A DNA stretch of 64,000 nt from Tetragonia tetragonoides (lineage: Eukaryota; Streptophyta; Magnoliopsida; Caryophyllales; Aizoaceae), in NCBI GenBank assembly GCA_038025085.1, contig CM076146.1, positions 12,462,001-12,526,000 of the forward strand, read 5' to 3'. Within the stretch, counting starts at the first letter, position 1; each line of letters starts with the position of its first letter. Positions 11,020 to 25,567 of this stretch are shown in pieces. The notes beneath the pieces were generated by a model. The model saw only the letters and a program-made list of their open reading frames with translations, was not told the DNA's origin and did not search any database. A program made the position numbers and the translations under genes.

Positions 11020-12577
11020 TGTAGACACCCTAATCGGTTCTCATCCCCTGGCACCGCAATGCCCGATGATGATGGTAATGGATTAACATGGACATAAGTA
11101 GAAAAGGACATTGCTCAAAAATCTAGACCAAATTCCTTGAAACCTCAGTCTTTGGATAACCCTTGTTATAAGGATTCCAACGCCTTTGACCTTACCTCAA
11201 TCAGGCTCCCGGATCAAGAGATATCGCGTCTCGAAGATTTGGGTCAAAACCGCTCAATCCCGTCCCCCTGGGTCAGCCCAAGGGCAATTTCGTAATTTAC
11301 TGAGCACAAAAAGTCAAAAAACCCGAGGCACGCGCGCACCTCCGGGCCCAGCAGCCGACGCTGTTAGTGCGGCAGCACACGCGTGACAGCGGGGGCCCTT
11401 TGGGCAGCCGCTGGGCCCAGCGGCAGGCCGCAGAGCCTCGGCGTTACTACCGCTGGCCCCAGCTGCCTTCCGTGTGGCCGTTGAGCCTGTTTTTTGCCTG
11501 GGCCGAGTTTTGGCGCCGGGTTTCTTACCCTAAGCCCCTAATTCCGCCCCCTAACTCCATAAATATTCCTTTTCACCCTCTTTTGAGGGAGGTTGGTTAG
11601 TTGATAATTTTGAGAGCATTGAGAGCACATATTTTCCCCAAATCAAAGAGAATTCAGATTTTTGTAGACTTAAGCAAGCATTATACCTAACCTAGCACCC
11701 AAGATTGAAGAGCAATTCCAATTCTACTAGTCCCGTTCGAATAGAACGTCCAGGTTAACCATCCTGAGGGCCTAAATTCTTTATTAAATATCTTATTTAA
11801 TGTCTATTAATTATGTTTTATTTAGCTTTTGATTATGGTTGAGTAAATCTGCATATTTGGGTCTTTGTATATAATTATGCATAATTAGTTAATTTAAAGT
11901 TAGCATCTTTTTATTAGTTTATGCAAGTTTGCATCTTTTTATAGTTTTTTGCATGGATATAGCAACCTCATAGGTTTATTTTAGCATAAAGTTGATATCT
12001 TTGCATTGTTCTTCCTTTGAAGTTACTAACAAATTTATTGATTTGCATATGCAATATTTGGCGCGTTTAGCGAAGTACGGTAGGTTGGAGCGTCAATTTA
12101 TTGTTCTTATATCTTGTTTATGCTTGATAATAGTATGCATGTAAAAAGGATATAAATTGTGCAAAGTGATAACATAGGTAATTTTGTTGTCTTTAACCCG
12201 TCTAGTTAATTTAGGATCTTGGAAGACCGGATTTATTTGGAACCATATAGCGTAAATAAATATTTGGTATGGATAAGCTTAGTAGAGGCCGTTTATACGG
12301 GCAATTTAGATGAGATTCGTTTTGTTTATTTCGTACCTATATCTCCGAACTCAATATTTAGTCCCCATGGGCATGAGTCAATTCCCAATAGGAATTGGGT
12401 GCACTTTTTGATGGTTTCCAATTGTTCCCTAAAAATTGGTGGCAGCTTCTTTATTTGCAAATTGTTATTCCCCATAATTAATTTAAATTGCATATTGACG
12501 TATTATTTAAGAACCATTAATTCCAATCCAAAGATTAAATTCCGCCGCGGAGCGCCGGAGAGGCGAGGGTTCTTACA
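11020..12577 (+). repeat. E1 3' LTR
   Basis: 1558 bp, TGTAGACACC to GGGTTCTTACA; its last 137 bp match the window start. It carries the perfect 18-bp palindrome GCCGCTGGGCCCAGCGGC (11407-11424) and a TATA-like CCATAAATATTCC at about 11556, so the promoter probably lies here. Confidence 0.88.
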
Positions 12578-12985
12578 TGGACTTGTATCTCATTGGTTAG
12601 AAATGTTGTGTGGGCTCATGATAACGTCATTTGGAAAGCTATTTGAACAAGAAATGTAGAAATGTAAGGCTCACAATCTAGTTCAACCGGACCAACTCCC
12701 AAATTGGGCTAGAATCACGGTCTGCGGTATTCGGGTACATCTGTTTGGATTTTTGACCAATAAATTTATTTGGCCATAACTCTTAAATGCGGAATTATAT
12801 TTTGACACGAAAGTAAGCAATTGAAAGACTTGAAAGGGGCTTTTGAATGAAGTGGAAATGGATGAAACTTTCATAAGTCTTGAGATCTCATTTACCTATC
12901 AAAGCATAATAGCACACATGCATACTTATTTCATCATCGGGCATTTGGAGAAATCTGGCCACACTTTTAAGGCATTTCACTGACC
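12578..12985 (-). repeat. LTR fragment related to the E2 LTR, degenerate
   Basis: Blocks such as GGGGCTTTTGAATGAAGTGG and TTCATCATCGGGCATTTGG correspond to GGGGCTTCTGAATGAAATGG and TTCATCATTGGGCTTTTGCG near the inner end of the E2 left LTR (about 42450-42600). E1 appears to have inserted into or beside this older, strongly diverged LTR. Confidence 0.55.
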
Positions 12986-13579
12986 CATTTTTTCAAGGTC
13001 CTGACTCTTACTCTTCAATCCAAAACCCAAAATGACCCGAATCCTAATTAACCCATTGCTTCTTGGGTAAAACCCAACCCATTAATGGGTCGACCGTTTG
13101 ACCTGAAAAATACAACAATTTGTAATATAATAAACCAAAAGTTTGACTGAAATATCCTAAAAATCATATAAAATAGTTGTTTTTCATTTTATTAACATTT
13201 TCTCTACCTTTTTGTTTTGTTAATATGGACGGAAACATATAGTAGTACAACTTATTAAAATATCATATAGTGTATACATATACTAAAATGTTAAAAAAAT
13301 ATACGTATTGTTTATACAAGTTATAAGTTGTCTTCATGCTTGCGCTTGGACCTATTAATTGGGTCGCTTGGGTCGGATCAAGTAGGGCTAGAGTTATTAG
13401 CAGGTCGGGTCATTTCGGATTCGGATTGAGACATGCTCGATGTTGACCTAGTATTTTCGGATTCACGTCGACCCAGCGGGTCGAATGACCTATTTATTTT
13501 CAATTTTTTTTCTCATTTATATAGCCAATTTACGTTTTTAAACGAAATATTTGCAAAAAATTATCAAAATGTCTCTATT
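12986..13579. other. A/T-rich spacer, no gene seen
   Basis: Contains several near-repeats of GGGTCGNNNGACC type (13088-13480) but no coding frame or terminal repeats that I can recognise. Confidence 0.4.
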
Positions 13580-14360
13580 TAAACTTTAAATGCTATCTCG
13601 TGTTTGCCTTGACATGACAGGAATTCCATGTCGAAATGTGGCACTTCATTATGTGCATGATTGACTTGTATTTCAGCCAAAAGCTAAGCATGATTTATTT
13701 GTCATTATTGACAATGATGAATTATTGACCCGGTGTGTTATTTTCCACTGACTCCCACTTTGGAAGAAAATTGTAATTTGTTGTGATCATCTCGTAGGAG
13801 TCCAAAAGCCTCTAATTCATTACGTGCATCTGCTAGCTTGTTGTGCATGTGTCGTTGTAATTTCCGTCTGATCACATGTTTGCATGTAACTACGTCGTTG
13901 TAATGCTTGCCTAAATACATGAATGTCGTCACTATGTGCCAGCATGTACAGTGTACTTACGGTCTTTTTCTAAAACTTTAAATGCTAGCTCGTGTTTGCC
14001 TTGACATGACAGGAATTCCATGTCGAAATGTGGCACTTCATTATGTGCATGATTGACTTGAATTTCAGCCAAACGCTAAGCATGATTTATGTGTCATTAT
14101 TGAGAGTGATGAATTATTGACCCGGTGTGTTATTTTCCACTGACTCCCACTCCGAACGAAAATTGTAATTTGTTGTGGTGATCTCGTAGGAGTCAAAAGC
14201 CTCTAGCCCACATACGTGCATCTGCTAGCTTGTTGTGCATGTATCATTGTAATGCCCGTCTGATCACATGTTTGTATGTAACTATGTCGTTGTAATGCTT
14301 GCCTGAATGCATGAATGTCATCACTATGTGCCAACATATACAGTGTACTTAAGTGCTAGA
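13580..14360 (+). repeat. 393-bp tandem duplication in the E4 leader
   Basis: Two head-to-tail copies starting near 13581 and 13974, both with CTTTAAATGCTAKCTCGTGT, GACATGACAGGAATTCCATG and ATGTGCCARCATRTACAGTG. The unit is also present once, inverted, in the E2 leader (about 52585-52870), so it is retrotransposon leader sequence duplicated in E4. Confidence 0.85.
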
Positions 14361-15207
14361 ATTCTTTTTGTTTTATTTTTAGATAGTTCTTAGATGACCA
14401 AATATAGTGCGAGAAATCAATTTCAATGAGTACTCATTTCCCCGATGATATAATTTCATATATCGTTGAAGTCATGGAAAAAAAGAGGAAATTTTTAATA
14501 AAAAAAAAAAGGCCATCCTTTTTCCTTTTTTTATTCTGGTCCCCTTTAACTTTTCGGTCTCTTTTTTATTTTCAGCTGACGAAAAAAAAATTGAGACAAA
14601 AAACGTTTCGAGCGAAAAAAAAATAATGATCAACAATTTTTTTATTTTATTTTCTTTCTTTTGAGTAAAAAACGAGAGCCCCAAAAAAAATTGCAATCTC
14701 GTCAGTCCTTTTTTTTATTTTTATTCATTGTCCATTGATTTCATTTATTTCTTTTCACTTGTTATGAGGGGAAATATTACTGGCATTTAGGCTTAGGTTT
14801 TTATTTATTTTCGCATTACATTGCACATATTAGACACTCCATGCTAGGATTCATAATTAGTCTTCATGCATACATAGTCGTCATTTTGCATCTACATTTG
14901 TGCAAAAGTCAAGATCATACATTCATCAATGTCTCCATTTGTTCACTACGTCTCATGCACTAGAAGTCTAGAAGCATCGCTCATAATTCATTTTATAATG
15001 CATCCATTCATTGTCATACACCTCAAGGTTTGTCCTTCATGCGTCTTCCATAGCATCATTATGCATAACGTTGTCATAGCATCGTTGTCGTAGCAATGTC
15101 ATAATTATGCATTGGAGTTTATATAAACGTCCATAGGTTCATTCACCTTAGGAGATATCGAGGGTCTTCTAAAATCAAGAGTCTTTGTTTTCAAGTCTTT
15201 TCTTTGG
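14361..15207. other. E4 leader, remaining part
   Basis: A/T-rich, poly(A)/poly(T) rich. 14400-14480 resembles 52470-52560 of the E2 leader on the other strand. No gene seen. Confidence 0.5.
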
Positions 15208-15597
15208 CGTCCTTGTAAGTTGAGACTTGTGTTCAGGATTGGGGGATCGAGGAAGAATTATGGTGAAAAAGATTGGGCTCAATCGTCTGAAAAATTGGTT
15301 CGTGTACAACCTACATCCAATACACCACTACATTCCAAAAGGCCGCCACCTCATACTCCATCATCAACACAAAGCTCACCACCACTCAATACCTCCTTCA
15401 CATCACCAATCACACCCCAAACTTCACCATGGCCAAAATCACTGACGAAATGCTTGAGGAAATTATTGGTAAGTTAAGACAGATGCAAGTTAGGTTGGAT
15501 GCGCTCGACAAGAAGAATGAAGACGAAAAAAAGATACTTTCTGACTGCGACACTTAGGAGGATGAGCAAGTCACTAAGCTCAACAAGATCGAAGCTG
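15208..15597 (+). pseudogene. gag: E4 gag, N-terminal half (interrupted by E3)
   Basis: RIGGSRKNYGEKDWAQSSEK resembles the E1 gag N-terminus, followed by a Pro/Ser-rich linker and a coiled-coil stretch starting MAKITDEMLEEIIGKLRQM. At least one frameshift and one stop (TAG at 15556-15558) are present. The frame reaches KLNKIEA and is cut at 15597 by the E3 LTR. The continuation is at 58184. Confidence 0.75.
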
Positions 15598-17607
<2,010 letters not shown>

Positions 17608-17626
17608 GATACCCCTTGTATTGGCC
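17608..17626 (-). other. E3 polypurine tract
   Basis: Minus strand reads GGCCAATACAAGGGGTATC followed by the LTR start TGTAGACACC. It aligns with the E1 tract CGGCCAAAGTGGGGGCTTC. Confidence 0.7.
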
Positions 17627-17784
17627 GAGTTTCTGAGAAACTGGCATGAAGTTACGAAGAAATGATGGTCAACGTAATAAATAGACACATAATTTTTGAC
17701 TCGCGAGATGAACATAATAATAAAAGTAAAATATGAAGTATAGATAATTTGATAGGCCATGGTGTAAGCACTAGGTCTTAACCG

Positions 17785-18060
17785 AATGCGTCTGTGCAGC
17801 TCTTGGTGTGGCTTGCATAAAGCCCTAACCGTTTAATTTTCCGTACGGTTCTTGGTGTAACTATTAAATTGTTTTAACCGATCAAATTCTTCCGTGCAGC
17901 TCTAGGCGTAACTTCTTTCATCTCGAAGTTTTAACCGATGAAATTCTTCTGTACAACTCTTGGCGTAACTTTTTTCATTTCAAAGTCTTAATCGAATTTA
18001 TAACAGACAGTTCTTCCAGCATGCAGCTCTAGGCGTAACTCGTATCGAGCCCTAACCGCG
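17785..18060. repeat. E3 3' UTR degenerate tandem repeat
   Basis: GCAGCTCTTGGTGTGGCTT, CGGTTCTTGGTGTAACT, GCAGCTCTAGGCGTAACTT, CAACTCTTGGCGTAACTT and GCAGCTCTAGGCGTAACTC recur at intervals of 55-80 bp, each followed by an AACCG-containing stretch. Confidence 0.75.
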
Positions 18061-18730
18061 TTGCGTGCAACGTCTTGCATGACAGCACGTTATCGTATGC
18101 ATGTATGCACAATGGTCTTCTTATTATTCATTTTACACCTTAATGACAACATATGCATTATTTTTGAAAACATCTCTCTTTTGACCTGAAAATTCAATTC
18201 ATTAATTTTCGATTCAATTTTTATTTTTTAAAAAACATTTCAAAATCAATTTAAAAATGCCCGGATTTACTTGCAAATATTTTCGAAAAAAACGTTCATC
18301 CTCTATTTTTTTTTAAGAGCACACTCCCCCTTTTTTTTTTTACGGAATCTTCTTGGTCTTTTTTTTTATTTAAAAAAAAAAAAAAAAAACGGGTTCCCTT
18401 TTTCTTTTTCTAATAACATTATTAAACAATTAGTGAGGTTCATGTTTATGTAAGGATGATGCATTAGCTCACTAATGAACTCATGGTAATGACTTTTTTG
18501 GATTTAATCACATAAGTTAAATATTTCCCAATATGGTAAGGTTGGATGCATTGCGAAGGTTCATAGCCATTTTTGTGCAAAGGGTATTGCATGCTAGATA
18601 GTTGAGTGTTTGATCTCCTCCAATCCTCTTTATAAGCACCATGACCATCATCTTCATGCATTACACCACTCTACTTTCTTATTCATCTTCTTCCTCAGTT
18701 GTTTTCCATCTCTTTTCCAAGCCATTTTCC
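18061..18730. other. Spacer and putative promoter upstream of the E3 antisense gene
   Basis: Poly(T)/poly(A)-rich, no gene. CTTTATAAGC at about 18630 is a possible TATA box about 100 bp before the ATG at 18731. No GC-rich palindrome like those of E1 and E2 is present. Confidence 0.45.
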
Positions 18731-19874
18731 ATGGATAAGTTCTCAAATTATAAAGTTGATAAATATTTCAAGCATGAAATTGTTTATTTTACTAGAGAGG
18801 CCAAACCAAAAGAACAACATCCACTTTCACTCTTTATAAACTCCATCCAACCCTTCATAAACCTCAAAATCAATTGGGAGCTTATTAAAGTTTCTCTTCC
18901 TTATTGGGACCAAAATGAACACTTGTTTCGATTTGGTACCCAAGAGCTTTGCCCTCTTGTTGAAGAGGTTGAAGGAATATTTTTCCTCCCTTGTAAGGGC
19001 AATCTCATTACTCCTATTGCAAGATTATGTCAAGAAAGATACATAAGCCTTGTTCTAGGTCTTCCCTTTTTTATCTCAAGAAATATACTAATGAAATAAA
19101 ACCTTCTTCTTAAGAGGATTTTTCAAGGTTTAAGCCACCCCAAGGTTATTTTGAGATGGCAAAAGGGGTGTCTTATAAATATGCAAGGTTTAAGCCACCC
19201 AAGGTTATTTTGATGGGCACTTATTTTCTTAGGGAGGAGAAAAATTTGTGTAGTGCTAGGTGTCTTCGGCTCATAAAAGACATTGAGTTGGAGGGAAGAA
19301 TAGCTCCACTCATCCTTGGTGAGACCCTTGTGGGTCTTGACAAATTTGCTCAAGATCCTTCTTCCTTCATGAAGGTTGACCTCTTCTTCTCGACATTTGG
19401 TTGTATGAGTAGTTTAACCTTCTCAATGCTCCATCACTGTCCTACAAGCTTAAAAGTGTTCAAACAAGAGGGAGATCAAAAAAATACAAGAACCTTGAGC
19501 AAAAAGGGAATTGGAGTGATGCATTTCAAGGGGAGATCAATTGGGTACAACCATTATTTGCTCTTAAGGATGTAGTATACTCCATAGAAGGCTACCAAAA
19601 TGTTCCGCTCCCAGGATTAGCTCATATAACCTTTTACCACCCATGACATGGCATTCGTCAAATTGGTCATCACCAAGTGTTGCTCGATCTTCCTCCTAAG
19701 GTATGCTTCACCAAAGAGGCGTATCTCCCCGATTTTCAAAAACTGGCCTCTCTTTGGGGGTATAAGAAGATTTTCAAAGCTTCCCCTACTCTACATGATG
19801 CAACTTTAGAAGATAAGTATGCATTTTGGCTAGTTAATCATTTAATTAGTAAGGAAAAGCTCCAAGGGAGTTAA
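18731..19874 (+). pseudogene. E3 antisense accessory gene, DUF7745-like
   Basis: ATG 18731 (MDKFSNYKVDKYFK). The family block WELIKVSLPYWDQNEHLFRF then FGTQELCPLVEEVEGI aligns with WSLLRSALNYYDPNLHVFRF and FGNSELYPLVEEFAAI of E2. Later come LILGETLVGLDKFAQ and, after a frameshift, LLDIWLYE, where E1 has its intron and this copy has none. A 56-bp direct duplication (around CAAGGTTTAAGCCACCC, 19126-19211) and several frame changes break it. The end WGYKKIFKASPTLHDATLED (stop about 19874) is not recognisable in the other copies. It runs opposite to E3 pol, as in E1 and E2. Confidence 0.62.
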
Positions 19875-20640
19875 AATGGTGAAACGGGCCACATTGGGCC
19901 TGTTGAAGAACGATTTGGGCCTGTTTGGAGGGCTGGTGGGCCCCACTGGGCCGGACATGGGACTTTTGGTGGGTCCGCGGGCTAGGTGGGCGGGTCGAGT
20001 GGTGGTTCTGGTGGACGGGCTGGGCTGCAGGGAGTGGTCGGGTTGGTCGGGTCAAGGGGGGTGAGTGGGGGTGAGTGGGTTGGTGTGGGGTTGAGTTGTG
20101 GGCTGGAAGTGAATGAGGGAACTGAGCTGCAAATGAGAGAGAGAATGGGGCTTGGAGTTGGGGATAATTGGGCTGAAAGGGAAAGAGAAAGGGAGAATTG
20201 GGTGGAAGGGGAAAATGGGTTGGAGAGAGAGAAGGAAAGGAGGAAGAAAGGGAAATGGGTTAGGGGTGAGTGAGTTGGGCCGCAAACGTGAAAGAGGGAG
20301 GGAGTTTGGTGGAAGGGGGATTGGGCCGAAAAAAAAAAAAAAAAAAAGAGCTGGAGAGAGAGAGAGAGAGAACCAGCCACTGATTTTCTCTCTTTTTTTT
20401 TTTTTTTGCTTTTTTGTGTTTGGTTGTTTTTTTTTTTTTTTGGTGAGCTTATTAAAAAAAAAATGTAACAGGTTTAAGCTTAGGCTAAAAGAAGGGAAAT
20501 AGGGATTATGTAATTCTCTTTTTTTATCATTTCAACTTTTGTATGTAGTAAAAAGACTTATTAAAGTCTTTTATGAAATGAAAGTCTATTTATGGTGGTA
20601 ATCCCATTTTCTCATTTATTTATACATATGAATATGATTT
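19875..20640. other. GGGCC-rich then homopurine region of E3, no gene
   Basis: GGGCC and GTGGG repeats (19885-20060), a long G/A-rich stretch (20090-20370, with (GA)n at 20351-20372) and poly(T). Long frames here arise from base composition. Confidence 0.5.
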
Positions 20641-20722
20641 TAACATGTTGACGAGAGAGAGCATCTGAGAGCTCTGAGTGCGTAAGAATGGCGATACCTC
20701 TGTTCTGAGTGCTTTTTCCGCC

Positions 20723-22182
20723 ATGGTTGTCGATGGCAAGAGATGCCGGCCAAAGAAAAATCAACAGCCTGTTCCCGAATTTTCTTCTCTCTCTAATGAT
20801 GGTTCTCAAACCAACAATGGTGAAAAATCCACAAAGATAATTGATGCCCAGGACCTATCGCAATCGCAACCGCTAAAATCACCGATCTCATTGGGAGATT
20901 TCCTCAATCCAACTTTGGAAAAGGGTAATCTCTTGAATTCCTCATCTAATTTGCATGATTCTTTGCCAAATCTAGGGTTCTTATCTGATGATGGCAACAT
21001 GGGTAGTTTGGGGGTAAATTCTGCAACTGTGAACCCTAATATTGAAGATATGCCTGCTAATGCTGAAACCTCACTTGCAACATCTAAATTTGCGGTGCCT
21101 TTGATGAATCCTGCCACTAACACTACTGTTAATGGTGATAACACTTGGAAAGAAAAAACATCAATAGGGCGAGGGGCTAAGGGTATGGAATTGAATTTTA
21201 TTGCCTCTGAATCAGATGACGATATGGTTATAATCGAGGAAGATGACATTAAAGAAGAAATTGAATACTAGCAGCATACCTTAGTTGGTTCGTTTTGTAG
21301 GTGGTAAACTAAAATTGAATACTGTTCAGGCTTATGTTGATAAGACCTGGAACCATGTAACAGCTCCTCAAGTTCTTTACTATAGAAAAGGTTGGTACTT
21401 CTTTAGATTCTCGAGGCAGATTGATCAAGAAGCCATCCTAAAGGGGGGACCCTGGTCTTTGAGCAACTGTACCATGATTCTTAAGAAATGGACTCCAAAC
21501 TTTAGCACTGAGGTTGAATCTGTCAGAACAGTCCGAGTATGGGTTTTGTTTCCAAACCTGGGCCCATACTTTTGGTCTGTCACAGCCCTTAGCAAACTTG
21601 CCAGCAAGATAGGGATCCCTATGTGTGCAGACAAGTGTACTTCAACCAAGGAGAAGATTGGTTTTTCTAGGGTTTTAATTGAGATTGATGTCTCAACAAA
21701 GCTTTTGGATGAGGTAACTCTCCGCTCACCATACTCTGGCCCCTTCCAGCAGAAGATTGAATATGAGTGGGTTCCGTTTTATTGCCACACATGCCAAAAC
21801 CTGGGGCATAAGGATCACCATTGTAGGTTAAACAAGACTAAGCATGCCAAAACCTACCAGATCTGAGAACCAACACAAAGAGCCCCATGCCAGTGCTGTA
21901 GAGAAGCAACCAGAACCTGTCAATTCTAGTAGTCCTATAGAACAACAGCCTGCTCAAGGCTCTGGGGTGTCTTATCATAAACAAGACAGTCCAGATGAAG
22001 AAGGTTTTGTCTTGGTTGTAGGAAAATATGCTAGAAAGACCTCAGCTGGTCCTAGTAACTCTCCAAATGAGATTTTGTTTAACAGATATGAAGCTATTGC
22101 AGAAAAAGGGGATTCAGGCTTGCAGCAGCCTGAGGAGGAAACAAATGTAGAGGATGGTGTATTATCGCCTCCTATTACATGA
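20723..22182 (+). pseudogene. LINE ORF1 (RNA-binding protein, DUF4283 + CCHC)
   Basis: ATG 20723 (MVVDGKRCRPKKNQQPVPEF) follows a short 5' UTR. An acidic N-terminal region leads to 21271, where a frameshift separates it from the DUF4283-like part (21285-21866): WNHVTAPQVLYYRKGWYFF, GGPWSLSNCTMILKKW, VWVLFPNLGPYFW. The zinc knuckle CHTCQNLGHKDHHC (about 21782-21823) has the C-x2-C-x4-H-x4-C spacing. A second frameshift leads to a polar C-terminal region ending at 22182. ORF1 proteins of plant L1 elements bind the element RNA. Confidence 0.85.
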
Positions 22183-25100
22183 ATATCATCTCCTGGAATG
22201 TCCAGGGGCTAAATGAGCCCCAAAAGCAACATAATCTTGCTAGGTTATTGACTCGAAATAAAGTCTCCATAGGAGCTCTCTTTGAGACATGAATAAAGGA
22301 ACACAAGGCTGCCTCCATAGCGAGAAGAAGGTTTAAAAATTTCAATTTTCACAATAACTATGCTTGTCATAGAAATGGTAGAATATGGCTCCTTTGGGAC
22401 CCCACTGAGGTTGATATCCAGATTCTTGACATAGATATGTAGGATGTGCACTGCAAGGCTTTCATAAAAACCATGTCATCTCACATCTTCATCTCCTTCA
22501 TTTATGCCTCAAATGATGCTGCTGATAGAAGGATCGTCTGAAAAAATCTCACTCACTTTAGCTCTCAAGCCTCCCTCCCCTGGGTTTTCATGGGAGATTT
22601 CAATGTTACTCTCACAACAGATGAAAGAATCTCTAATGCACAACCTGCTTATCGGGATATTACTGAATTTTCTGCTTGTGCTGCTCAATTAGGGTTATCT
22701 GACTTGCCTTTCACTGGCTACCACCTCACATGGACGAATAACCAAAATGGTACTGATAGAGTATGGGCAAAATTGGTTCGAGTCATGGTTAACTCAAAGT
22801 GGACCCTACAACAGGTGCCTAGCAAGGTTTTTCTCTTCCTTCAGATGTTTCTGATCACTCCCCATCTCTCCTCACTCTTAATACTCATAACCCTTATAAC
22901 CCAAGAGCTTTCAAGTTCTTAAATTGTTGGACAGGGGATCCTCAATTTCAGAGCTTAGTCTCTCGAGTTTGGGCCTCCCCTGTTGCAGGTTGCAGAATGT
23001 TTGTCTTAATGAGAAAACTTCAGATGCTCAAAGTTGAACTTAAAGCTTTGCACAGACACCTATACTCCAATATCACTTCTCGGATCCAAGTTGCACATCA
23101 GAACTGGATTGATATTCAGCAGCAGCTACAGTCTGCTCCAGGAGATGGAAATCTCATTGATCAAGAGAGGATTTGCAAGACTTCTTGTCTGAAGCTTTGA
23201 AAAGCTGAGCTCAACTCTATTTTTCAGAGGGAAAAAACCCAAGACATTCAGCAAACTGATGAAAATACTTCATAGTTCTATGTAAAAGTTGCTGAACAAA
23301 AGATAAGAGGCAAAGTTTATTCTATCACTGATAACCAGGGTGTTCTACATACTGATCCGGAAGCAGTAAACAAGGCTTTCGTGGACTTCTATGAAGACAT
23401 GGTTGGCAAATGCAGACCAACGCTTTTGATACTTCTATTATGAACACAGGACCTGCTCTCACCCCTGATCAGCAAGCTATGCTTACAAAAGCTGTCTCTA
23501 GAGATGAGGTAAAGCAGGTTCTTGACTCCATTGATGAATCAAAAATCCCGGGCCCGGATGGCTACACACCTGGCTTCTTAAAGAAGGCATAGAACATAAT
23601 TGGGGTTAACTTTACTGATGCTATTCTAGATTATTTCAGAACAGGCAAGCTCCTTCAGCAAGTTAATTCCACTTTTTTGGTTCTCATTCCCAAGTCTCAA
23701 TCCCCAACTATAGTTGCTGACTACAGGCACATATCATGCTGCTCGGTTGTTTACAAAACAATTACAAAAATATTAGCAAACAGGATTCAGGATGTTATTG
23801 CTAGCATTGTTGGCCATGATAGCAGGCAACCTTCATAAAGGGGAGATCTCTTTTTGATAACACCATGCTTGCCCATGAGCTAGCCTTATATTACGGAAGG
23901 AAGCATATTTCCCCTCGAGCCATCATCAAAGTTGACATAAGAAAGGCATTCGACACAGTTGATTGGGGCTTCCTACGCAACATTCTGATTTGCTATGGCT
24001 TCCCTGCTCAATTTAGAGACTGGATAATGAATTGTGTTACAACCTCCAAATTTTCAATTTGTGTCAATGGGACTCCCAGAGGGTATTTCAAAGGCCAACG
24101 AGGACTCTGACAAGGGGATCCGCTGTCTCCCTATCTTTTTGTCATGTGCATGGAGGGTCTCTCTGGGCTTTTGAGGAGGGCTAAAACCTCTAATACCTTC
24201 TCCTCCCATCCGAAGTGTAATAGAATTGGCCTCACCCACCTCATCTTCGCGGATGATCTCTTAGTCTTCACAAGAAGGGACTGCCCTTCTGTCCAGTCAG
24301 TTACAAGCTGCCTTCAAGACTTTGCAAAGTATTCTGGGCTTGCTGCAAATCCACTGAAAACTGAGGCTTATTTTGGAGGCATCCACCCCAATGTAAAGCG
24401 GCATATTCTTCAGCAAACGGGGTACACTAAAGGGACCATGCCCTTCAAATACCTTGGTATTCCTCTCAACTCTTCAAGACTTACTACTGCTATGTTCCAA
24501 CCCCTGCTTGAAAGGATAAAAAATAAATTCACCATTGGGCTTCTCAGTATCTATCCTATGCTGGGAAAATTGAGCTTATTAACTCTGCAATTTTTGGGTT
24601 GAACAATTTCTGGTCCACTGCTTTTTTGCTTCCTAAAGCTGTACTCAAGAACATTCAGAAACTCTGTAAAAAATTTCTCTGGAGTTACACTGAAGGTGGC
24701 AGGAAAATGGTTCTCTTTAGCTGGAAGAACATTTGTAGACCAAAATCTGAGGGAGGTTTCAACGTCAAGGAAATTTTGAGCTGGATTCATGCGCTAATGC
24801 TGAAATGGATATGGCACCTCCACTCACAGCACGGCACCATTTGGACCTCTTGGATTTAGAAATACAAGCTCCAAGGTGGATCTATTTGGGACTGTAAAAC
24901 TACTCAGTCGAGTTCTTGGGGTTTGAGGGGCATCTTACATGTTAGAGATATTTTTCTTGAGAAAGAAGAAGATGCCCACCCAGCTGCTTCCCTTCTGGAT
25001 TTATAGACCAAGAATGGAAAACTCGGTGTAAAACATGCATATGAGTTTTTCAGAGAAACTCAAGCAACGAAGAGATGGGCTAAAACCCTATGGGACAACA

Positions 25101-25567
25101 CAATAGCCCCAAGGCACCCTTTCATATCTGTTTTAGCCATCCAAAACAGCCTCCCAACGATTGACAACCTTAATAAGAGAGGACTCTATCTTGTCAACAG
25201 ATGTGTGTTGTGTAAGGCTGCTTGTGAATCTGCCCAACACCTCTTCTTCTCATGCCCTATGGCTATGCAGGTTTGGCAATCTATTCTAAATTGGAATGGA
25301 ATTACTCGCAGGGGCTTAAGCCTTGGTCATGAGATCAAGTGGCTTCGTAATCACTATAGAAGTAAAAAATGGAAGAGAAAGCAACTCAGATGTTCTCTGG
25401 CTGCTACTGTTTACGAAGTTTGAAAAGAGAGGAATACCAGAATTTTTCAGGGCATATACATAGAACTGCACCATGTAATCAGGCAAATCAAATATCCAGT
25501 TTGCGCTAGAATCCTAAGCAAGACAAAGGGAGACTATGAGGAATGCTACTTGGGCCTGTTAGGCTAG
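22179..25567 (+). pseudogene. LINE ORF2 (endonuclease, reverse transcriptase, zf-RVT)
   Basis: ATG 22179 overlaps the end of ORF1. The AP-type endonuclease begins MNIISWNVQGLNEP and shows WVFMGDFNVTL and HLTWTNNQNG; stops occur at about 22290, 22440 and 22540. RT follows in broken pieces: SRDEVKQVLDSIDESKIPGP, IIKVDIRKAFDTVDWGFLRN, QGDPLSPYLFVM (a stop precedes it) and the catalytic block LIFADDLLVFTRRD (24240 on). The C-terminal zinc motif has CVLCKAACESAQHLFFSC. Stop at 25565-25567. At least eight nonsense or frameshift changes; the function, nicking and target-primed reverse transcription, is known for the family. Confidence 0.9.

Larger units (their letters stand above)
1..12577 (+). mobile_element. 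E1: Ty3/gypsy Tat/Ogre-like LTR retrotransposon, partial at left
   Basis: A sense gag-pol (1157-6400), an antisense accessory block (6923-9795), a purine-rich tract and a 1558-bp 3' LTR make up one element. The first 137 bases of the window match the last part of the 3' LTR, so the 5' LTR is truncated by the window edge and about 1.4 kb lies outside. The LTR begins TGTAGACACC and ends TTCTTACA. Order of domains (gag, protease, RT, integrase) is Ty3/gypsy; the antisense genes, the 3' tandem repeats and the priming-site type point to the Tat lineage. It is a deletion derivative with nonsense codons, so it cannot be autonomous. Confidence 0.88.

Noticed and set aside
12219..12659. 146-codon plus-strand frame across the LTR end
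   Set aside because: It runs through the E1 3' LTR boundary and stops in unrelated flank; chance frame.
20052..20380. Overlapping Ser/Pro- and Gly/Glu-rich frames on both strands
   Set aside because: Low-complexity purine-rich DNA without any domain or neighbour support.
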